A stretch of 64,000 nucleotides of DNA, from positions 868,001 through 932,000 of the forward strand of contig NZ_JADKMY010000001.1 in the NCBI RefSeq assembly GCF_015351405.1, written 5' to 3'. The position numbers and the translations under genes were made by a program. The DNA comes from Corynebacterium suicordis DSM 45110 (GTDB lineage Bacteria > Actinomycetota > Actinomycetes > Mycobacteriales > Mycobacteriaceae). Below the pieces are notes generated by a model, which was given only the letters and a program-made list of their open reading frames with translations, was not told the DNA's origin and ran no database searches. Shown here in pieces: positions 27,252 through 37,203 of the stretch; position 1 is the stretch's first letter; every line of letters begins with the position of its first letter.

Positions 27252-28586
27252 ATGACTGAAGCTTCGACTTACTCTTTCCGCCCCGGTAGCGGCGCTGGCT
27301 CCACCGTGGGAGTGGCCTTGCTGGGCATGGGAACAGTGGGCGCGGAAGTCATGCGCTTGCTGGAGATCCGCGCTGATGAATTCGCCGCGCGTATCGGCGG
27401 CCGCCTCGAGGTGCGCGGAGTGGCAGTGGGGGACATCAACAAGCCCCGCCCAGGCGTGGACCCAGAACTGCTCACCGATGATGCCATGAGCCTGGTGAAT
27501 CGCGATGACATCCAGCTGGTCATCGAGGTCATCGGTGGCATCGATTACCCGCGAGAACTGGTCCTGGCTGCGCTGAACTCCGGTAAGTCCGTGGTCACCG
27601 CAAACAAGGCGCTCATCGCGGCACACGCAGATGAGCTCTCCGCGGCTGCCGAGGCATCCGGCGTGGATCTCTTCTTCGAAGCCGCCGTGGCTGCAGCGAT
27701 CCCACTGGTGGGACCTTTGCGTCGCTCCCTGGCGGGCGACCAGGTCAACGCCGTGATGGGAATCGTCAACGGCACCACCAACTTCATCCTGGACGCGATG
27801 TACAGCCGCGGCGCCGGATACGAAGAAATGCTGGCCGAAGCCACCGAGCTGGGTTACGCGGAAGCAGATCCCACCGCAGACGTGGATGGTTTCGACGCAG
27901 CCAGCAAGGCGGCGATCCTCGCCTCCATCGCCTTCCACACGCGCGTGTCCAGCGATGACGTGCATACCGAGGGCATCCGCTCCATCACCACGGATGACAT
28001 CAAGGCGGCCAAGGCTGCGGATTCCACCATCAAGCTGCTGGCCATCTGTGAGCGTTTGCGCGATGAGCAGGGCAAGGAATCCGTCTCGGCCCGCGTTTAC
28101 CCGGCATTGGTACCGCTGAGCCACCCACTGGCTTCGGTATCTGAATCTTTCAATGCAGTGTTCGTGGAGGCAGAGTCCGCGGGCGGACTCATGTTCTACG
28201 GCAATGGTGCCGGTGGCGGCCCCACTGCCTCGGCTGTTCTAGGAGATGTGGTGGCAGTGGCTCGTAACATCGTGCTCGGTGGCCGTGGCCCCGGTGAATC
28301 TACCTATGCAGAGCTTCCCATCGCGGATTTCGGAGACATCGAAACCCGCTACCACGTGGACATGGAAGTGGTGGACCGCGTGGGCGTGCTCGCAGAAGTG
28401 GCCAACGCATTCTCCGAGCACGGTGTGTCCCTGAAGACCGTGCGTCAGCAGGGTCTGGACAACGGCGCGCGTCTGGTGGTCATCACGCACGTGGCCAAGG
28501 AGCGGGACCTGGAAGAGACCGTGAACCGCCTCAAGAGCTTGGACGCGGTGAATTCCGTCCGCTCCGTCATCCGCATGGAAGGCTAA
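27252..28586 (+). CDS. hom: Homoserine dehydrogenase
   Basis: This enzyme reduces aspartate semialdehyde to homoserine, the branch leading to threonine, methionine and isoleucine. The 444 residues start with a Rossmann fold (VALLGMGTVG, GxGxxG at 25-30). The catalytic region follows (NGTTNFILDAM, and EADPTADVDGFDAASKA with the conserved Asp/Lys). The C-terminal ACT domain (about 365-440, VDMEVVDRVGVLAEVANAF) is the seat of threonine feedback inhibition in corynebacteria. ATG 27252 has GGAGAAG upstream. thrB follows 15 bases after the stop. Confidence 0.97.
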   Translation: MTEASTYSFRPGSGAGSTVGVALLGMGTVGAEVMRLLEIRADEFAARIGGRLEVRGVAVGDINKPRPGVDPELLTDDAMSLVNRDDIQLVIEVIGGIDYPRELVLAALNSGKSVVTANKALIAAHADELSAAAEASGVDLFFEAAVAAAIPLVGPLRRSLAGDQVNAVMGIVNGTTNFILDAMYSRGAGYEEMLAEATELGYAEADPTADVDGFDAASKAAILASIAFHTRVSSDDVHTEGIRSITTDDIKAAKAADSTIKLLAICERLRDEQGKESVSARVYPALVPLSHPLASVSESFNAVFVEAESAGGLMFYGNGAGGGPTASAVLGDVVAVARNIVLGGRGPGESTYAELPIADFGDIETRYHVDMEVVDRVGVLAEVANAFSEHGVSLKTVRQQGLDNGARLVVITHVAKERDLEETVNRLKSLDAVNSVRSVIRMEG

Positions 28587-28601
28587 TCGGGGCCGCCAGA
28601 T

Positions 28602-29531
28602 ATGAGTGTAGAAATCCCCATCGGCACGTCCGTTCACGTTAAAGTTCCTGCCTCTTCGGCCAATCTCGGCCCGGGTTTCGATACCCTCGGCCTGGCCGTG
28701 AGCCTCTATGACCACGTGTATGTGGAGGTCATTGATTCCGGCTTGGAGGTGGAGGTTTCCGGTGAGGGCGAGAATGATAACCCCCTGGATGAGCGCCACC
28801 TCGTGGTGCGCGCCATCCGCGCCGGCTTGAACGCGGCTGACGTCACCGTGCGTGGCTTGCGCGTGCGTTGCCAAAACTCCATCCCGCAATCCCGTGGCCT
28901 GGGCTCCTCGGCAGCAGCGGCAGTGGCCGGCGTCATGGCCGCCAACGGCCTGGCCGGGAACACGCTCTCGGAAAGCACCTTGATTCAGCTCGCGTCCACC
29001 TTTGAGGGGCATCCGGATAACGCCGCGGCGTCGATCCTGGGAAATGCCGTGGTTTCCTGGACCAATATCTCTGTCGATGGACGCACCGCGCCGCAGTACG
29101 AGGCCGCGCGCGTGGATGTGCACCCGGAGATCAAGGCCACCGCGTTTGTTCCAGATTTCCATGCGTCCACGGAGGCTGTGCGCCGGGTTCTGCCCAGCAA
29201 CGTCAGCCACCTGGATGCGCGCTTCAATGTCTCGCGCGCTGCCGTGATGTCGGTGGCTTTGCGTGATCGCCCCGATCTGCTGTGGGAGGGCACGCGGGAC
29301 AAGCTGCACCAGTCGTACCGCGCTGAGGTGCTGCCCGTGTCCGCAGAGTGGGTCAACCGCCTGCGCAACTACGGCTACCCTGCGTTCCTCTCCGGAGCTG
29401 GCCCCACGGTCATGGTGCTCTCCACCGAGAAGGTGGCTCAGGACCTGGTGGAAGAAGCCACCAAGCGCGGGATCCGGGTGCTCAACCTGGATATCGCTGA
29501 GGCAGTGGAAGTTACTCTCGGCGAGTCCTGA
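28602..29531 (+). CDS. thrB: Homoserine kinase
   Basis: ThrB phosphorylates homoserine on the way to threonine. The 309-residue GHMP kinase shows the N-terminal substrate motif [16 protein letters not shown] (15-30), the ATP loop [13 protein letters not shown] (95-107) and the C-terminal SGAGPTVM glycine motif. It is co-transcribed with hom. Its last 20 bases overlap, tail to tail, the end of the convergent acyl-CoA ligase gene, so no independent terminator is present here. Confidence 0.96.
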   Translation: MSVEIPIGTSVHVKVPASSANLGPGFDTLGLAVSLYDHVYVEVIDSGLEVEVSGEGENDNPLDERHLVVRAIRAGLNAADVTVRGLRVRCQNSIPQSRGLGSSAAAAVAGVMAANGLAGNTLSESTLIQLASTFEGHPDNAAASILGNAVVSWTNISVDGRTAPQYEAARVDVHPEIKATAFVPDFHASTEAVRRVLPSNVSHLDARFNVSRAAVMSVALRDRPDLLWEGTRDKLHQSYRAEVLPVSAEWVNRLRNYGYPAFLSGAGPTVMVLSTEKVAQDLVEEATKRGIRVLNLDIAEAVEVTLGES

Positions 29532-31233
29532 TGTACTCCAGCTCGCCCTCGGCGAATGCCTGGCGTAGTTCCTTCTTGTCGTACTTATCCACGGATGTCT
29601 TGGCGATCTTCGGCACGAAGGCCCAATAGTCCGGGATCATCCATTTCGGTACGCGTGCGCTGACAGCGCGGAGCAGGTGGAGGGCGGTTTCTTCGCTCGG
29701 CTCGTAACCCTTGGTGAGGCGCACCACAGCTAGCGGGCGCTGCCCCCACTTATCATCGGGCACGCCCACCACGGCGGCTTCCACCACCTCTTCGCACTCC
29801 ATCAGGTAGTTCTCCAGCGCGGGGGAGTAGATCCACTCGCCGCCACTGCGGATGGAATCGGCCTTGCGATCGTGCACCGTGAGGAAGCCATCTTCGTTGA
29901 CAGTGGCAATATCCCCGGTGCGCAGCCAGCCATCCTCGGTGAAGCGGCTGGGTGCATCCTCCACGGCCTTATCGCGGAATTCCGCGGCGGTTCCGTCGTC
30001 CGATTGGGGCGAGTGATAGTAACTACCCGCCACCAAATTTCCGCGAATCTGCAGCTCACCGGCGATGCGGTCATTCGCTGCCAGCACCACGTCATTGGAA
30101 TCAACCAGGCGGTATTCCATGGACGCGGGGAAGCGACCCTGCGAGTAGCGGTAGCGCGCTCGCGCCTCGCCGCTGAGCCCCGCTGGTGGGTGTGCCACGG
30201 TTCCGGCCGCCACGGTTTCTGTCATTCCCCACGTGTGGATCATGTCCACGCCGTAGTTCTCTTCCCAGCCATCGATCAGAGATGGCGGCACCTGCTGCCC
30301 GCCGGAGAAGATCTCCTGCAGACTCATGCGCTTGGGAGGGTTTGTCTCGTAATGCACCAGCAGGCTGGTCCACACCGCGGGAGATCCATGCGCCATGCGC
30401 GGCATAGATTCCGTGATCACATGTGCCATGTGCGCGGGCGAGGCAGAACGCCCAGTGAAAACCATCGGTGCACCACACATGAACGCGGCCAGCGGAACGC
30501 CCCAGCTCAACACGTGATAAATCGGCACCGCACACAGGAATTTCATGCCGTTGCGAATGCCGAAAGCATCAGCGGTGCGCAGGCTCACCGCGTGCAACCA
30601 CAGCGTGCGGTGGCTGTAAACCACGCCCTTGGGCGCCCCTTCCGTACCGGTGGAATAGCAGATGGCCGCCGGAGCAGTCTCCTCCAACACCGGCCATTCG
30701 TAGTTCGTGGGCCGCCCATCCAAGAGCTCCTCATACATGCGTACCTGCGCGTTATGCGGAAGATCGCGGGAGAGCGCCCGCGCCATATCAATGCTTCGTT
30801 GATCCGTGCCCGTGAGAATCACAGCCTTGACGGTGGGGCAGTGGCGCAGCATCGGGATCAGCCGCTCGCTGTAGGCGGGATCGCACACGATCACCCGATC
30901 CTCCGCGTGATTGATCACGTGAATGAGCTGATCATCCATCAGGTAGCGGTTGAGCGGGTGGAAGATCGCGCCCATCGCGGGCACCGCCAGCATCGCCTCC
31001 AGGTGCTCTCCGCAGTTGGAGAGAAACGTGCCCACGCGATCGCCGATCTCAATCCCGTAGACGTCCCGGAGACCAAAGGCCAGCGCACCCGCACGCGCCG
31101 CGATCTGCTGAAACGTCAGCACTTCGGGCTCTTGTCCGAAGAAGGTTTCCACTGTTGCGGTGTGGTGCGCCGTGGCTCCGAATTGAAGGATGCGAGCCAC
31201 AGAGAACGGGATTTCCTGCATGGTGGACTTCAT
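29512..31233 (-). CDS. AMP-forming acyl-CoA synthetase (fatty-acid CoA ligase type)
   Basis: This 573-residue adenylate-forming enzyme activates a carboxylic acid with ATP and CoA. Motifs are the P-loop [11 protein letters not shown] (193-203), TWGMTET (334-340), TGDIA (439-443), [15 protein letters not shown] (454-468) and the C-terminal catalytic Lys545 ([11 protein letters not shown]). Overall it resembles medium- or long-chain fatty-acid ligases (FadD/AlkK group). It lies between thrB and rho on the opposite strand and overlaps thrB by 20 bases at the 3' end. In C. glutamicum this interval holds other genes, as I recall, so the ligase may be a lineage-specific insertion. Chain-length preference cannot be read from sequence. 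Confidence 0.9.
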   Translation of the reverse strand: MKSTMQEIPFSVARILQFGATAHHTATVETFFGQEPEVLTFQQIAARAGALAFGLRDVYGIEIGDRVGTFLSNCGEHLEAMLAVPAMGAIFHPLNRYLMDDQLIHVINHAEDRVIVCDPAYSERLIPMLRHCPTVKAVILTGTDQRSIDMARALSRDLPHNAQVRMYEELLDGRPTNYEWPVLEETAPAAICYSTGTEGAPKGVVYSHRTLWLHAVSLRTADAFGIRNGMKFLCAVPIYHVLSWGVPLAAFMCGAPMVFTGRSASPAHMAHVITESMPRMAHGSPAVWTSLLVHYETNPPKRMSLQEIFSGGQQVPPSLIDGWEENYGVDMIHTWGMTETVAAGTVAHPPAGLSGEARARYRYSQGRFPASMEYRLVDSNDVVLAANDRIAGELQIRGNLVAGSYYHSPQSDDGTAAEFRDKAVEDAPSRFTEDGWLRTGDIATVNEDGFLTVHDRKADSIRSGGEWIYSPALENYLMECEEVVEAAVVGVPDDKWGQRPLAVVRLTKGYEPSEETALHLLRAVSARVPKWMIPDYWAFVPKIAKTSVDKYDKKELRQAFAEGELEYIRTRRE

Positions 31234-31272
31234 GACTCACTAGGATACCGGTGTGATTATCGGCGAGTTGAA

Positions 31273-31288
31273 GTGTTAGGATTAACAC
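31273..31288. promoter_or_regulatory. Inverted repeat in the acyl-CoA ligase/rho divergent region
   Basis: GTGTTA-GGAT-TAACAC is a perfect 6+6 inverted repeat 40 bases upstream of the ligase ATG and about 200 bases before rho. It covers TAGGAT (31277-31282), a candidate -10 hexamer for the plus strand. It could be an operator for the ligase, for rho, or for both. Confidence 0.4.
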
Positions 31289-31490
31289 CATCTTCGCAAC
31301 CCTCGTTGGGCGAAGCCGTGACCGTGCGTCTTAAAAATCTTTTTGTTCGACGCCACCTCTATCGTCACCCCTCCCTTTTAACCACTGCTGGTTGTAGGGA
31401 AATCAATCTGAAGATTTCTACTTATCGTGTTGCCTGAACTGCGGCGATGTTTACTTATTGCACACGCGGCGGGAACGTGAAAGGACTTTC

Positions 31491-33281
31491 GTGAGCCTGT
31501 CCGATATTCTCACCCGGGCTGAAACCGGTGGCCTCGTGTCATTGAAGTTGCCTGAGCTGCGCCAAGTTGCAGCCGCCCAGGGTCTCAAAGGGCTTTCTGG
31601 ACTGCGCAAGGGGGACTTGATCGCAGCCATTGAAAACGCTGGTGGCCGGCAGAATTCGCAGCCGCAGCAGCAGCCTCAACGCGAGCAGCGTCAGCCGCAG
31701 CAAGAGCCTGAACAGCAGCGTGAGCAACAGCAACAACCGGAGCACCGTGAGCAGCGGGCTGAAGAGGGATCTCGCCCGCAGCGTCAGCACAGGCGGGATG
31801 CTGAGGAGTCGGCGTCGGAAAAGAATGACGAGGGTCGCCGCGACAACAACGACAATCGCGACAACGACCGTGACAACAACGGCGAGCAGAACAACCGACG
31901 GAACCGTCGCAACCGACGTAACCGCGGACGGAATCGCAACCAGCGTGGCGAGCGCAATGATAACCAGCGCAACGATGATCGCAATGACAATCAGCGCAAC
32001 GACAACCAGCGCAACGATGATCGCAATGACAACCGTTCCGACAACCGTCAGGAAGATCGTCATGAGGAGCGCCAGAACCAGAACCTGACCCCAGTGGCGG
32101 GCATTCTGGATTTCGTGGATGCCAACACCGCGTTCATCCGCACCACGGGTTATCACGCGGGCACCACGGATGTGTACGTGCCCATCAACCTGGTGCGTAA
32201 GTTCGGCATGCGCCACGGTGATGCCATCGTGGGCAGTATTCGCCCAGGTGGTGGCGATAATCGCAACAACAATAACAACAACAATAACAACAACAATCGC
32301 AACAACCGCGGGCGTAACCGGCAGAAGTACACCCCTTTGCACGCGGTGGAGACGGTCAACGGTCTGAGCCCTGCAGAGGCTGCGCAGCGCCCCAACTTCT
32401 CCAAGCTCACCCCGCTGTACCCGAACCAGCGTTTGCGTTTGGAAACGGATCCCAAGACCCTCACCACTCGCGTGATTGATCTGGTGATGCCAATCGGTAA
32501 GGGTCAGCGCGCGCTGATCGTGTCCCCGCCCAAGGCCGGTAAGACCACGATCATGCAGGACATCGCCAACGCGATCGCCATCAATAACCCCGAGTGCTAC
32601 CTCATGGTGGTGCTGGTGGATGAACGTCCGGAAGAAGTCACGGACATGCAGCGCAGTGTGAAGGGTGAGGTGATTGCCTCCACCTTCGACCGCCCGCCAG
32701 GGGAGCACACTGCCGTGGCAGAGCTGGCCGTGGAGCGTGCAAAGCGCCTGGTGGAGCAGGGTAAGGACGTGGTGCTGCTGCTGGATTCCATCACCCGTCT
32801 GGGCCGTGCTTACAACAACTCCTCCCCAGCTTCGGGCCGCATCCTTTCCGGTGGTGTGGACTCGAACGCCCTGTACCCACCCAAGAAGTTCCTGGGTGCA
32901 GCGCGAAACATTGAAAACGGTGGCTCGCTGACCATCATCGCCACCGCCATGGTGGAGACCGGTTCTGCCGGTGACACCGTGATCTTCGAGGAGTTCAAGG
33001 GCACCGGTAACGCGGAGTTGAAGCTGGATCGCAAGATCTCTGAGCGTCGCGTATTCCCCGCCGTGGACATCAACCCCTCCGGTACCCGCAAGGACGAGCT
33101 GCTGCTCGGTCCCGATGAGGCGCGCATCCTGCACAAGCTGCGCCGCATCCTCTCCGCGTTGGATTCCCAGGCAGCCATCGATCTGTTGATCAAGCAGCTG
33201 CGCAAGAATAAGACCAACCGCGAATTCATGTTGCAGATCGCTAGCTCCGCACCGCTCGCCGGTGAGGACGAGGACGAGTAG
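31491..33281 (+). CDS. rho: Transcription termination factor Rho, with long low-complexity insertions
   Basis: Rho is the hexameric RNA-dependent ATPase that ends transcription. This 596-residue protein has the N-terminal helical domain (1-50). A charged Gln/Arg/Asn/Asp-rich insertion (about 54-197) follows, then the RNA-binding fold (VAGILDFVDANTAFIR). That fold is interrupted by a second Asn-rich run (about 254-280, eleven consecutive Asn). The ATPase has Walker A around K351 (PPKAGKTT), DERPEEVTD and LLDSITRLGRAYN (Walker B and R-loop region). The start is GTG 31491 with AAAGGA 7 bases upstream; an in-frame extension to 31458 lacks a site. The N-terminal insertion is an actinobacterial trait. 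It has a 257-base leader; prfA follows 16 bases after the stop. Confidence 0.97.
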   Translation: MSLSDILTRAETGGLVSLKLPELRQVAAAQGLKGLSGLRKGDLIAAIENAGGRQNSQPQQQPQREQRQPQQEPEQQREQQQQPEHREQRAEEGSRPQRQHRRDAEESASEKNDEGRRDNNDNRDNDRDNNGEQNNRRNRRNRRNRGRNRNQRGERNDNQRNDDRNDNQRNDNQRNDDRNDNRSDNRQEDRHEERQNQNLTPVAGILDFVDANTAFIRTTGYHAGTTDVYVPINLVRKFGMRHGDAIVGSIRPGGGDNRNNNNNNNNNNNRNNRGRNRQKYTPLHAVETVNGLSPAEAAQRPNFSKLTPLYPNQRLRLETDPKTLTTRVIDLVMPIGKGQRALIVSPPKAGKTTIMQDIANAIAINNPECYLMVVLVDERPEEVTDMQRSVKGEVIASTFDRPPGEHTAVAELAVERAKRLVEQGKDVVLLLDSITRLGRAYNNSSPASGRILSGGVDSNALYPPKKFLGAARNIENGGSLTIIATAMVETGSAGDTVIFEEFKGTGNAELKLDRKISERRVFPAVDINPSGTRKDELLLGPDEARILHKLRRILSALDSQAAIDLLIKQLRKNKTNREFMLQIASSAPLAGEDEDE

Positions 33282-33297
33282 GAGCTGCTGAAAAGCT

Positions 33298-34374
33298 ATG
33301 GCTGATACCCCATCAATGGTCGATGACATCCTGTCTGAGTACCAAGGCTTGGAAATGCAGTTGGGTGACCCCGAACTGCACAATGACCCCGCTGCCGCCC
33401 GCAAAGTGGGCAAGCGCTTCTCGGAGCTGCAGCCCATCATCCAGACCCATGAGCGCCTGACCCAGGCCAAGGATGACCGCGAGGCCGCCCTGGAAATGGC
33501 CAGCGAGGATGCCGAATTCGCGGAAGAGGCCAAGCGCCTGGAGCCGGAAATCGCGCAGCTGGAAGAGCAGCTGGCTGACCTGCTGGCACCTCGTGATCCC
33601 CACGATGGCGAAGACATCGTCATGGAGATCAAGTCCGGTGCCGGTGGCGAAGAAGCCGCACTGTTCGCCGGAGAATTGGCGCGCATGTACCAGCGCTACG
33701 CTGAGCGCCACGGTTTCAGCACCGAGATTCTGGGCCTCAACGAGACGGATCTGGGTGGCGTGAAGGACATGACCTTGACCATCCGCTCTAAGCAGCCATC
33801 ACGTGATGGCGCGTGGTCCGAGTTCAAGTTCGAGGGCGGCGTGCACCGCGTGCAGCGCGTTCCTGTGACGGAATCCCAGGGCCGCATTCAAACCTCCGCG
33901 GCTGGCGTGCTGGTCTACCCAGAGCCGGATGAGGTGGAAGACGTGCAGATCGATGACAAGGATCTGCGCATCGATGTCTACCGTTCCTCCGGTAAGGGTG
34001 GACAGGGCGTGAACACCACTGACTCCGCCGTGCGCATCACCCACCTGCCCACGGGCGTGGTGGTGACGTGTCAGAAGGAGCGTTCCCAGATCCAGAACAA
34101 GGCGCGCGCCATGCAGGTGCTCGCGGCTCGTCTGCAGATCATGAAGGAAGAGGAAGTGGCTGCTGAGGCCGCTGAGGGTCGCGCGTCCCAGATCCGCACC
34201 ATGGATCGCTCCGAGCGCATCCGCACCTACAACTTCCCGGAGTCCCGCGTGTCCGATCACCGCATCGGATACAAGGCGAACAACCTGGATGCGGTGCTGG
34301 GCGGAGATCTGGAAGCCCTGTTCGGAGCACTCAAGGATGCCGAGCGCGCCCGACGCCTCGAAACCGAAGAGTAA
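33298..34374 (+). CDS. prfA: Peptide chain release factor 1
   Basis: RF1 releases the finished peptide at UAA and UAG. The 358-residue class I factor has the GGQ motif at 234-236 ([17 protein letters not shown]), whose Gln is the substrate of PrmC, encoded immediately downstream. The stop-recognition region shows [14 protein letters not shown] (about 182-195), with PVT in place of the usual PAT-type tripeptide. The C-terminal helix [20 protein letters not shown] is typical. It abuts prmC with no spacer (TAA then ATG). Confidence 0.97.
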   Translation: MADTPSMVDDILSEYQGLEMQLGDPELHNDPAAARKVGKRFSELQPIIQTHERLTQAKDDREAALEMASEDAEFAEEAKRLEPEIAQLEEQLADLLAPRDPHDGEDIVMEIKSGAGGEEAALFAGELARMYQRYAERHGFSTEILGLNETDLGGVKDMTLTIRSKQPSRDGAWSEFKFEGGVHRVQRVPVTESQGRIQTSAAGVLVYPEPDEVEDVQIDDKDLRIDVYRSSGKGGQGVNTTDSAVRITHLPTGVVVTCQKERSQIQNKARAMQVLAARLQIMKEEEVAAEAAEGRASQIRTMDRSERIRTYNFPESRVSDHRIGYKANNLDAVLGGDLEALFGALKDAERARRLETEE

Positions 34375-35289
34375 ATGAGCAACACCGTCTCCACCGCCAT
34401 GCGCCTGGCCGCCCAACAGCTGGCGCAGGCCGGGGTGGAGTCTCCCGCAGCAGAGGCGCGATTGCTGATGAGCTACGCGCTGGCGTCGGAACCAAAGAAC
34501 GGCCACCCACGCATCCCGGTGAGCTCGACCGATCTCTTCATGCGTGGCCCCGATCCCGCGCCTGAAGCCTTTGTTGGCTGGTTGGAGCGCCGGTTGGAGC
34601 GCGTTCCGCTGCAGCACATCGTCGGCTCGGCCAGTTTTGCGGGTTTGGATTTCCTGGCCTCGCCGGCGGGTTTCATCCCGCGCCCCGAGACCGAACTGCT
34701 GGTGGAGTGGGCCACGCAGTTTAGCCCCGCCACCGTGGTGGACGTGTGCTCCGGGCCCGGAACCATCGCCCTAGCCTTGGCCTCCCATTTATCGACGCCA
34801 CCCCTACGCATCATAGGACTCGAAAAAGACCCTGCGGCTGTGCAGCTCGCGCGCGCCAATGAGGCGCAACTCCGAGAGCGGGGCTTCATTGCCGAGTCCG
34901 TGGAGATTACTTTCCAGCTCTTTGATGTGCGGGGTCCGGAGCGGATCGCTGAGCTGGGTCTAGCCGCCTGCGCTGATCTGGTGCTGAGCAACCCGCCCTA
35001 CGTGCCGGAAACCGCACTTGCAGAAGGGCTCATCAGCCCCGAAGTGCAGCAAGATCCGCATCAGGCGGTGTTCGGAGGAGCTGATGGAATGAGCCTGATG
35101 GGCCCCCTAACGGACTGCCTCAACCAGCTGACAGCTCCCGGAGCGCGCATCGCCATCGAGCACGATGATGCCACTGGAGCGCAGGTGCGCTCGGTCTTGG
35201 AAGCGCGCGGTATGGGGGAGATCACGCAGCACCGGGATCTGGCAGGTCGCGAGAGATTCGTCACGGCTACCCCAAGATCCCGCGCATGA
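34375..35289 (+). CDS. prmC: Release factor glutamine methyltransferase
   Basis: PrmC (HemK) methylates the Gln of the GGQ motif of release factors with SAM. The 304 residues comprise an N-terminal helical domain (MRLAAQQLAQAGVESPAAEA), the RPETELLVEW motif (about 101-110), the SAM loop VVDVCSGPGTIALALA (about 119-134) and the catalytic NPPY (206-209). Its ATG directly follows the prfA stop, so translation is coupled to its substrate's gene, the usual arrangement. Confidence 0.95.
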   Translation: MSNTVSTAMRLAAQQLAQAGVESPAAEARLLMSYALASEPKNGHPRIPVSSTDLFMRGPDPAPEAFVGWLERRLERVPLQHIVGSASFAGLDFLASPAGFIPRPETELLVEWATQFSPATVVDVCSGPGTIALALASHLSTPPLRIIGLEKDPAAVQLARANEAQLRERGFIAESVEITFQLFDVRGPERIAELGLAACADLVLSNPPYVPETALAEGLISPEVQQDPHQAVFGGADGMSLMGPLTDCLNQLTAPGARIAIEHDDATGAQVRSVLEARGMGEITQHRDLAGRERFVTATPRSRA

Positions 35290-35339
35290 CGCTAAAGTAA
35301 CCACAGCAGATATAGAGCATAAAGAGGTGTGAGAAGAAG

Positions 35340-35999
35340 ATGGCGCAACACGTAGACGCGAGAGATCCGCATGATCGCTCCGCCGCCCTGACCGCCGCGA
35401 CCAACGCAGTGAAGGGCGGTCGGCTCGTGGTGTTGCCCACGGACACCGTCTACGGCATCGGTTGCGATGCCTTCGATAACCACGCCGTAGAAGCCCTCCT
35501 GCGTGCGAAAAACCGTGGACCCGACATGCCCGTTCCCGTGCTGGTGGGCAGCTGGGTGACCGTGCAGGGCTTGGTGCGCGACTACACCTATCACATGCGC
35601 CTGCTGGTGGAAGCGTTCTGGCCAGGCGGTCTGTCCGTGGTGGTTCACCAGGCACCGAGCCTGCCGTGGAACCTGGGGGATACCCGGGGCACGGTGATGC
35701 TGCGCATGCCGATGCACCCGGTGGCGCTGGAACTGTTGGAGCAGACCGGCCCGATGGCGGTGAGCTCGGCAAATATCTCCGGGCAGCCGCCTGCACTCAA
35801 CGTGGAACAGGCCAGTGAGCAGCTGGGCAATAACGTGGCTGTTTACCTCGATGGGGGACAAGCCACCATCGGTGAGGCCTCGACCATCGTGGACCTCTCC
35901 AGCGGTTCGCCGCGCATTCTGCGCGAAGGCGCTACCTCTGCAGAGAAAATCGCCAAGGTGCTAGGGATGTCTGCCGCGCAGTTGCGAGGACAAATTTAA
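35340..35999 (+). CDS. L-threonylcarbamoyladenylate synthase (Sua5/YwlC/TsaC family)
   Basis: This enzyme makes threonylcarbamoyl-AMP from threonine, bicarbonate and ATP for the t6A modification of ANN-decoding tRNAs. The 219 residues show the family core: GGRLVVLPTDTVYGIGCDA (26-44), the KNRGPDMPVPVLV segment in place of KxR..PL, WPGGLSVVV, and SSANISGQPPA (about 141-151). Length matches the TsaC-like short form with a small C-terminal extension. The ATG has GAGAAG just upstream. wecA follows after 3 bases. Confidence 0.93.
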   Translation: MAQHVDARDPHDRSAALTAATNAVKGGRLVVLPTDTVYGIGCDAFDNHAVEALLRAKNRGPDMPVPVLVGSWVTVQGLVRDYTYHMRLLVEAFWPGGLSVVVHQAPSLPWNLGDTRGTVMLRMPMHPVALELLEQTGPMAVSSANISGQPPALNVEQASEQLGNNVAVYLDGGQATIGEASTIVDLSSGSPRILREGATSAEKIAKVLGMSAAQLRGQI

Positions 36000-36002
36000 T
36001 TC

Positions 36003-37184
36003 GTGGCTAATTACTCAGACGTGCTCGTCCTGGCTCAATCCGGCGCTGGTGCCGGTGTGCCGCTGCGCGAACTAGCCCTGGTGCTGTTCGTGGGTTGCGC
36101 GTCCACATACTTGGCCACGGGTATCGTGCGCAGCATCATGATGCGCTTCGGGCAGGTCAACGTCCCGCGTGATCGCGATGTGCACAAAGTTCCCACCCCG
36201 CGGCTCGGCGGGGTGGCGATGTTCACGGGCATGATCCTGGCCATAATCACCGCCAGCCAATTGCCAGCGCTGACCCGTGGGTTCCCACCCATCACCCCGG
36301 ATATGGCTGCGGTAATAGCCGCCGCATTCATCATCGTGGTGGTGGGTGTGATTGATGATCTCTATGACATCTCCTGGGTGCTCAAACTCGGCGGTCAGCT
36401 GGGCGGGGCAGTGGTGATGAGCCTCATGGGCTTGTCCTGGTATTTGGTGAGCTTGCCGATCGGCGGGGGCACCACGCTCATTCTGGATCAAGTCCAGTCC
36501 ACCATCTTGACTGCATTGCTTACCGTGACCATTGTCAACGCCATGAATTTCGTGGATGGCCTGGACGGACTGGCAGCGGGGCTCGGGGCAATCGCCGCTG
36601 GAACCATCCTGATGTATTCCCTCACCATTCTTCATGACCAGGGCGGAACCGTCTCCGCGTACCCGCCGGCGATTATCTCCGCTGTGTTGCTGGGGGTGTG
36701 CGTGGGTTTCCTGCCCCACAATTTTTCCCCGGCCAGGATCTTCATGGGGGACTCCGGTTCCATGCTGATCGGGCTGTTGCTTTCCGCGGCGTGTGTCTCC
36801 GCTTCAGGCCGCATCAACATGTCCCTGTACGGAACTGCGGACATGTTCGCTCTGCTTTCCCCGATGATCGTGGTGCTGGCGGCGTTGTCCATCCCGCTGC
36901 TGGATCTGCTGCTGGCAGTGGTACGACGCCTGGCCGATGGCAAATCACCCTTTGCCCCGGACAAGAAACACCTGCATCACCGGCTGCTGCGCTTGGGCCA
37001 TACGCAAAAGCGCGTGGTACTGGTGCTGTATTCCTGGGTGGCCGTGGTGGCTTTCGGGGCAGTGGGGGCCACATTCCTCCCGCCCGGACTAACCCTGCTG
37101 GTCTTCGGCATCGCGCTGTGCGTGGTGGTGGCCGTGACCGTGGTGCCGCTGTGGTGGCACAAGGTTCGCGATAATCCCAGCTAG
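36003..37184 (+). CDS. wecA: Polyprenyl-phosphate GlcNAc-1-phosphate transferase (WecA/Rfe)
   Basis: This membrane enzyme transfers GlcNAc-1-P to decaprenyl phosphate. In Corynebacteriales this starts the linker that joins arabinogalactan to peptidoglycan. The 393-residue protein has about 11 membrane helices. Family motifs are PTPRLGGVAMF (about 62-72), VIDDLYDISW with paired Asp (about 115-124), NAMNFVDGLDGLAAG (about 179-193), MGDSGSMLIG (about 249-258) and HLHHRLLRLGHTQ (about 322-334). The start is GTG 36003, 3 bases after the Sua5-type gene. Confidence 0.93.
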   Translation: MANYSDVLVLAQSGAGAGVPLRELALVLFVGCASTYLATGIVRSIMMRFGQVNVPRDRDVHKVPTPRLGGVAMFTGMILAIITASQLPALTRGFPPITPDMAAVIAAAFIIVVVGVIDDLYDISWVLKLGGQLGGAVVMSLMGLSWYLVSLPIGGGTTLILDQVQSTILTALLTVTIVNAMNFVDGLDGLAAGLGAIAAGTILMYSLTILHDQGGTVSAYPPAIISAVLLGVCVGFLPHNFSPARIFMGDSGSMLIGLLLSAACVSASGRINMSLYGTADMFALLSPMIVVLAALSIPLLDLLLAVVRRLADGKSPFAPDKKHLHHRLLRLGHTQKRVVLVLYSWVAVVAFGAVGATFLPPGLTLLVFGIALCVVVAVTVVPLWWHKVRDNPS

Positions 37185-37203
37185 GGATATACACTCGATT
37201 GCC

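Noticed and set aside
29872-31437. A 521-codon plus-strand frame opposite the acyl-CoA ligase
   Set aside because: It is antisense to a gene with a complete set of adenylate-forming motifs and lacks any domain of its own.
32262-32310. Sequencing artefact or frameshift at the AAC/AAT repeat in rho
   Set aside because: The frame stays open through the repeat and rejoins the conserved Rho sequence, so I treat the Asn run as real, though its exact length could vary.
31539-33686. A 715-codon minus-strand frame opposite rho and prfA
   Set aside because: It mirrors the low-complexity Rho insertions (Val/Ile/Leu runs opposite Asn/Asp codons) and spans two genuine genes; no domain is recognisable.
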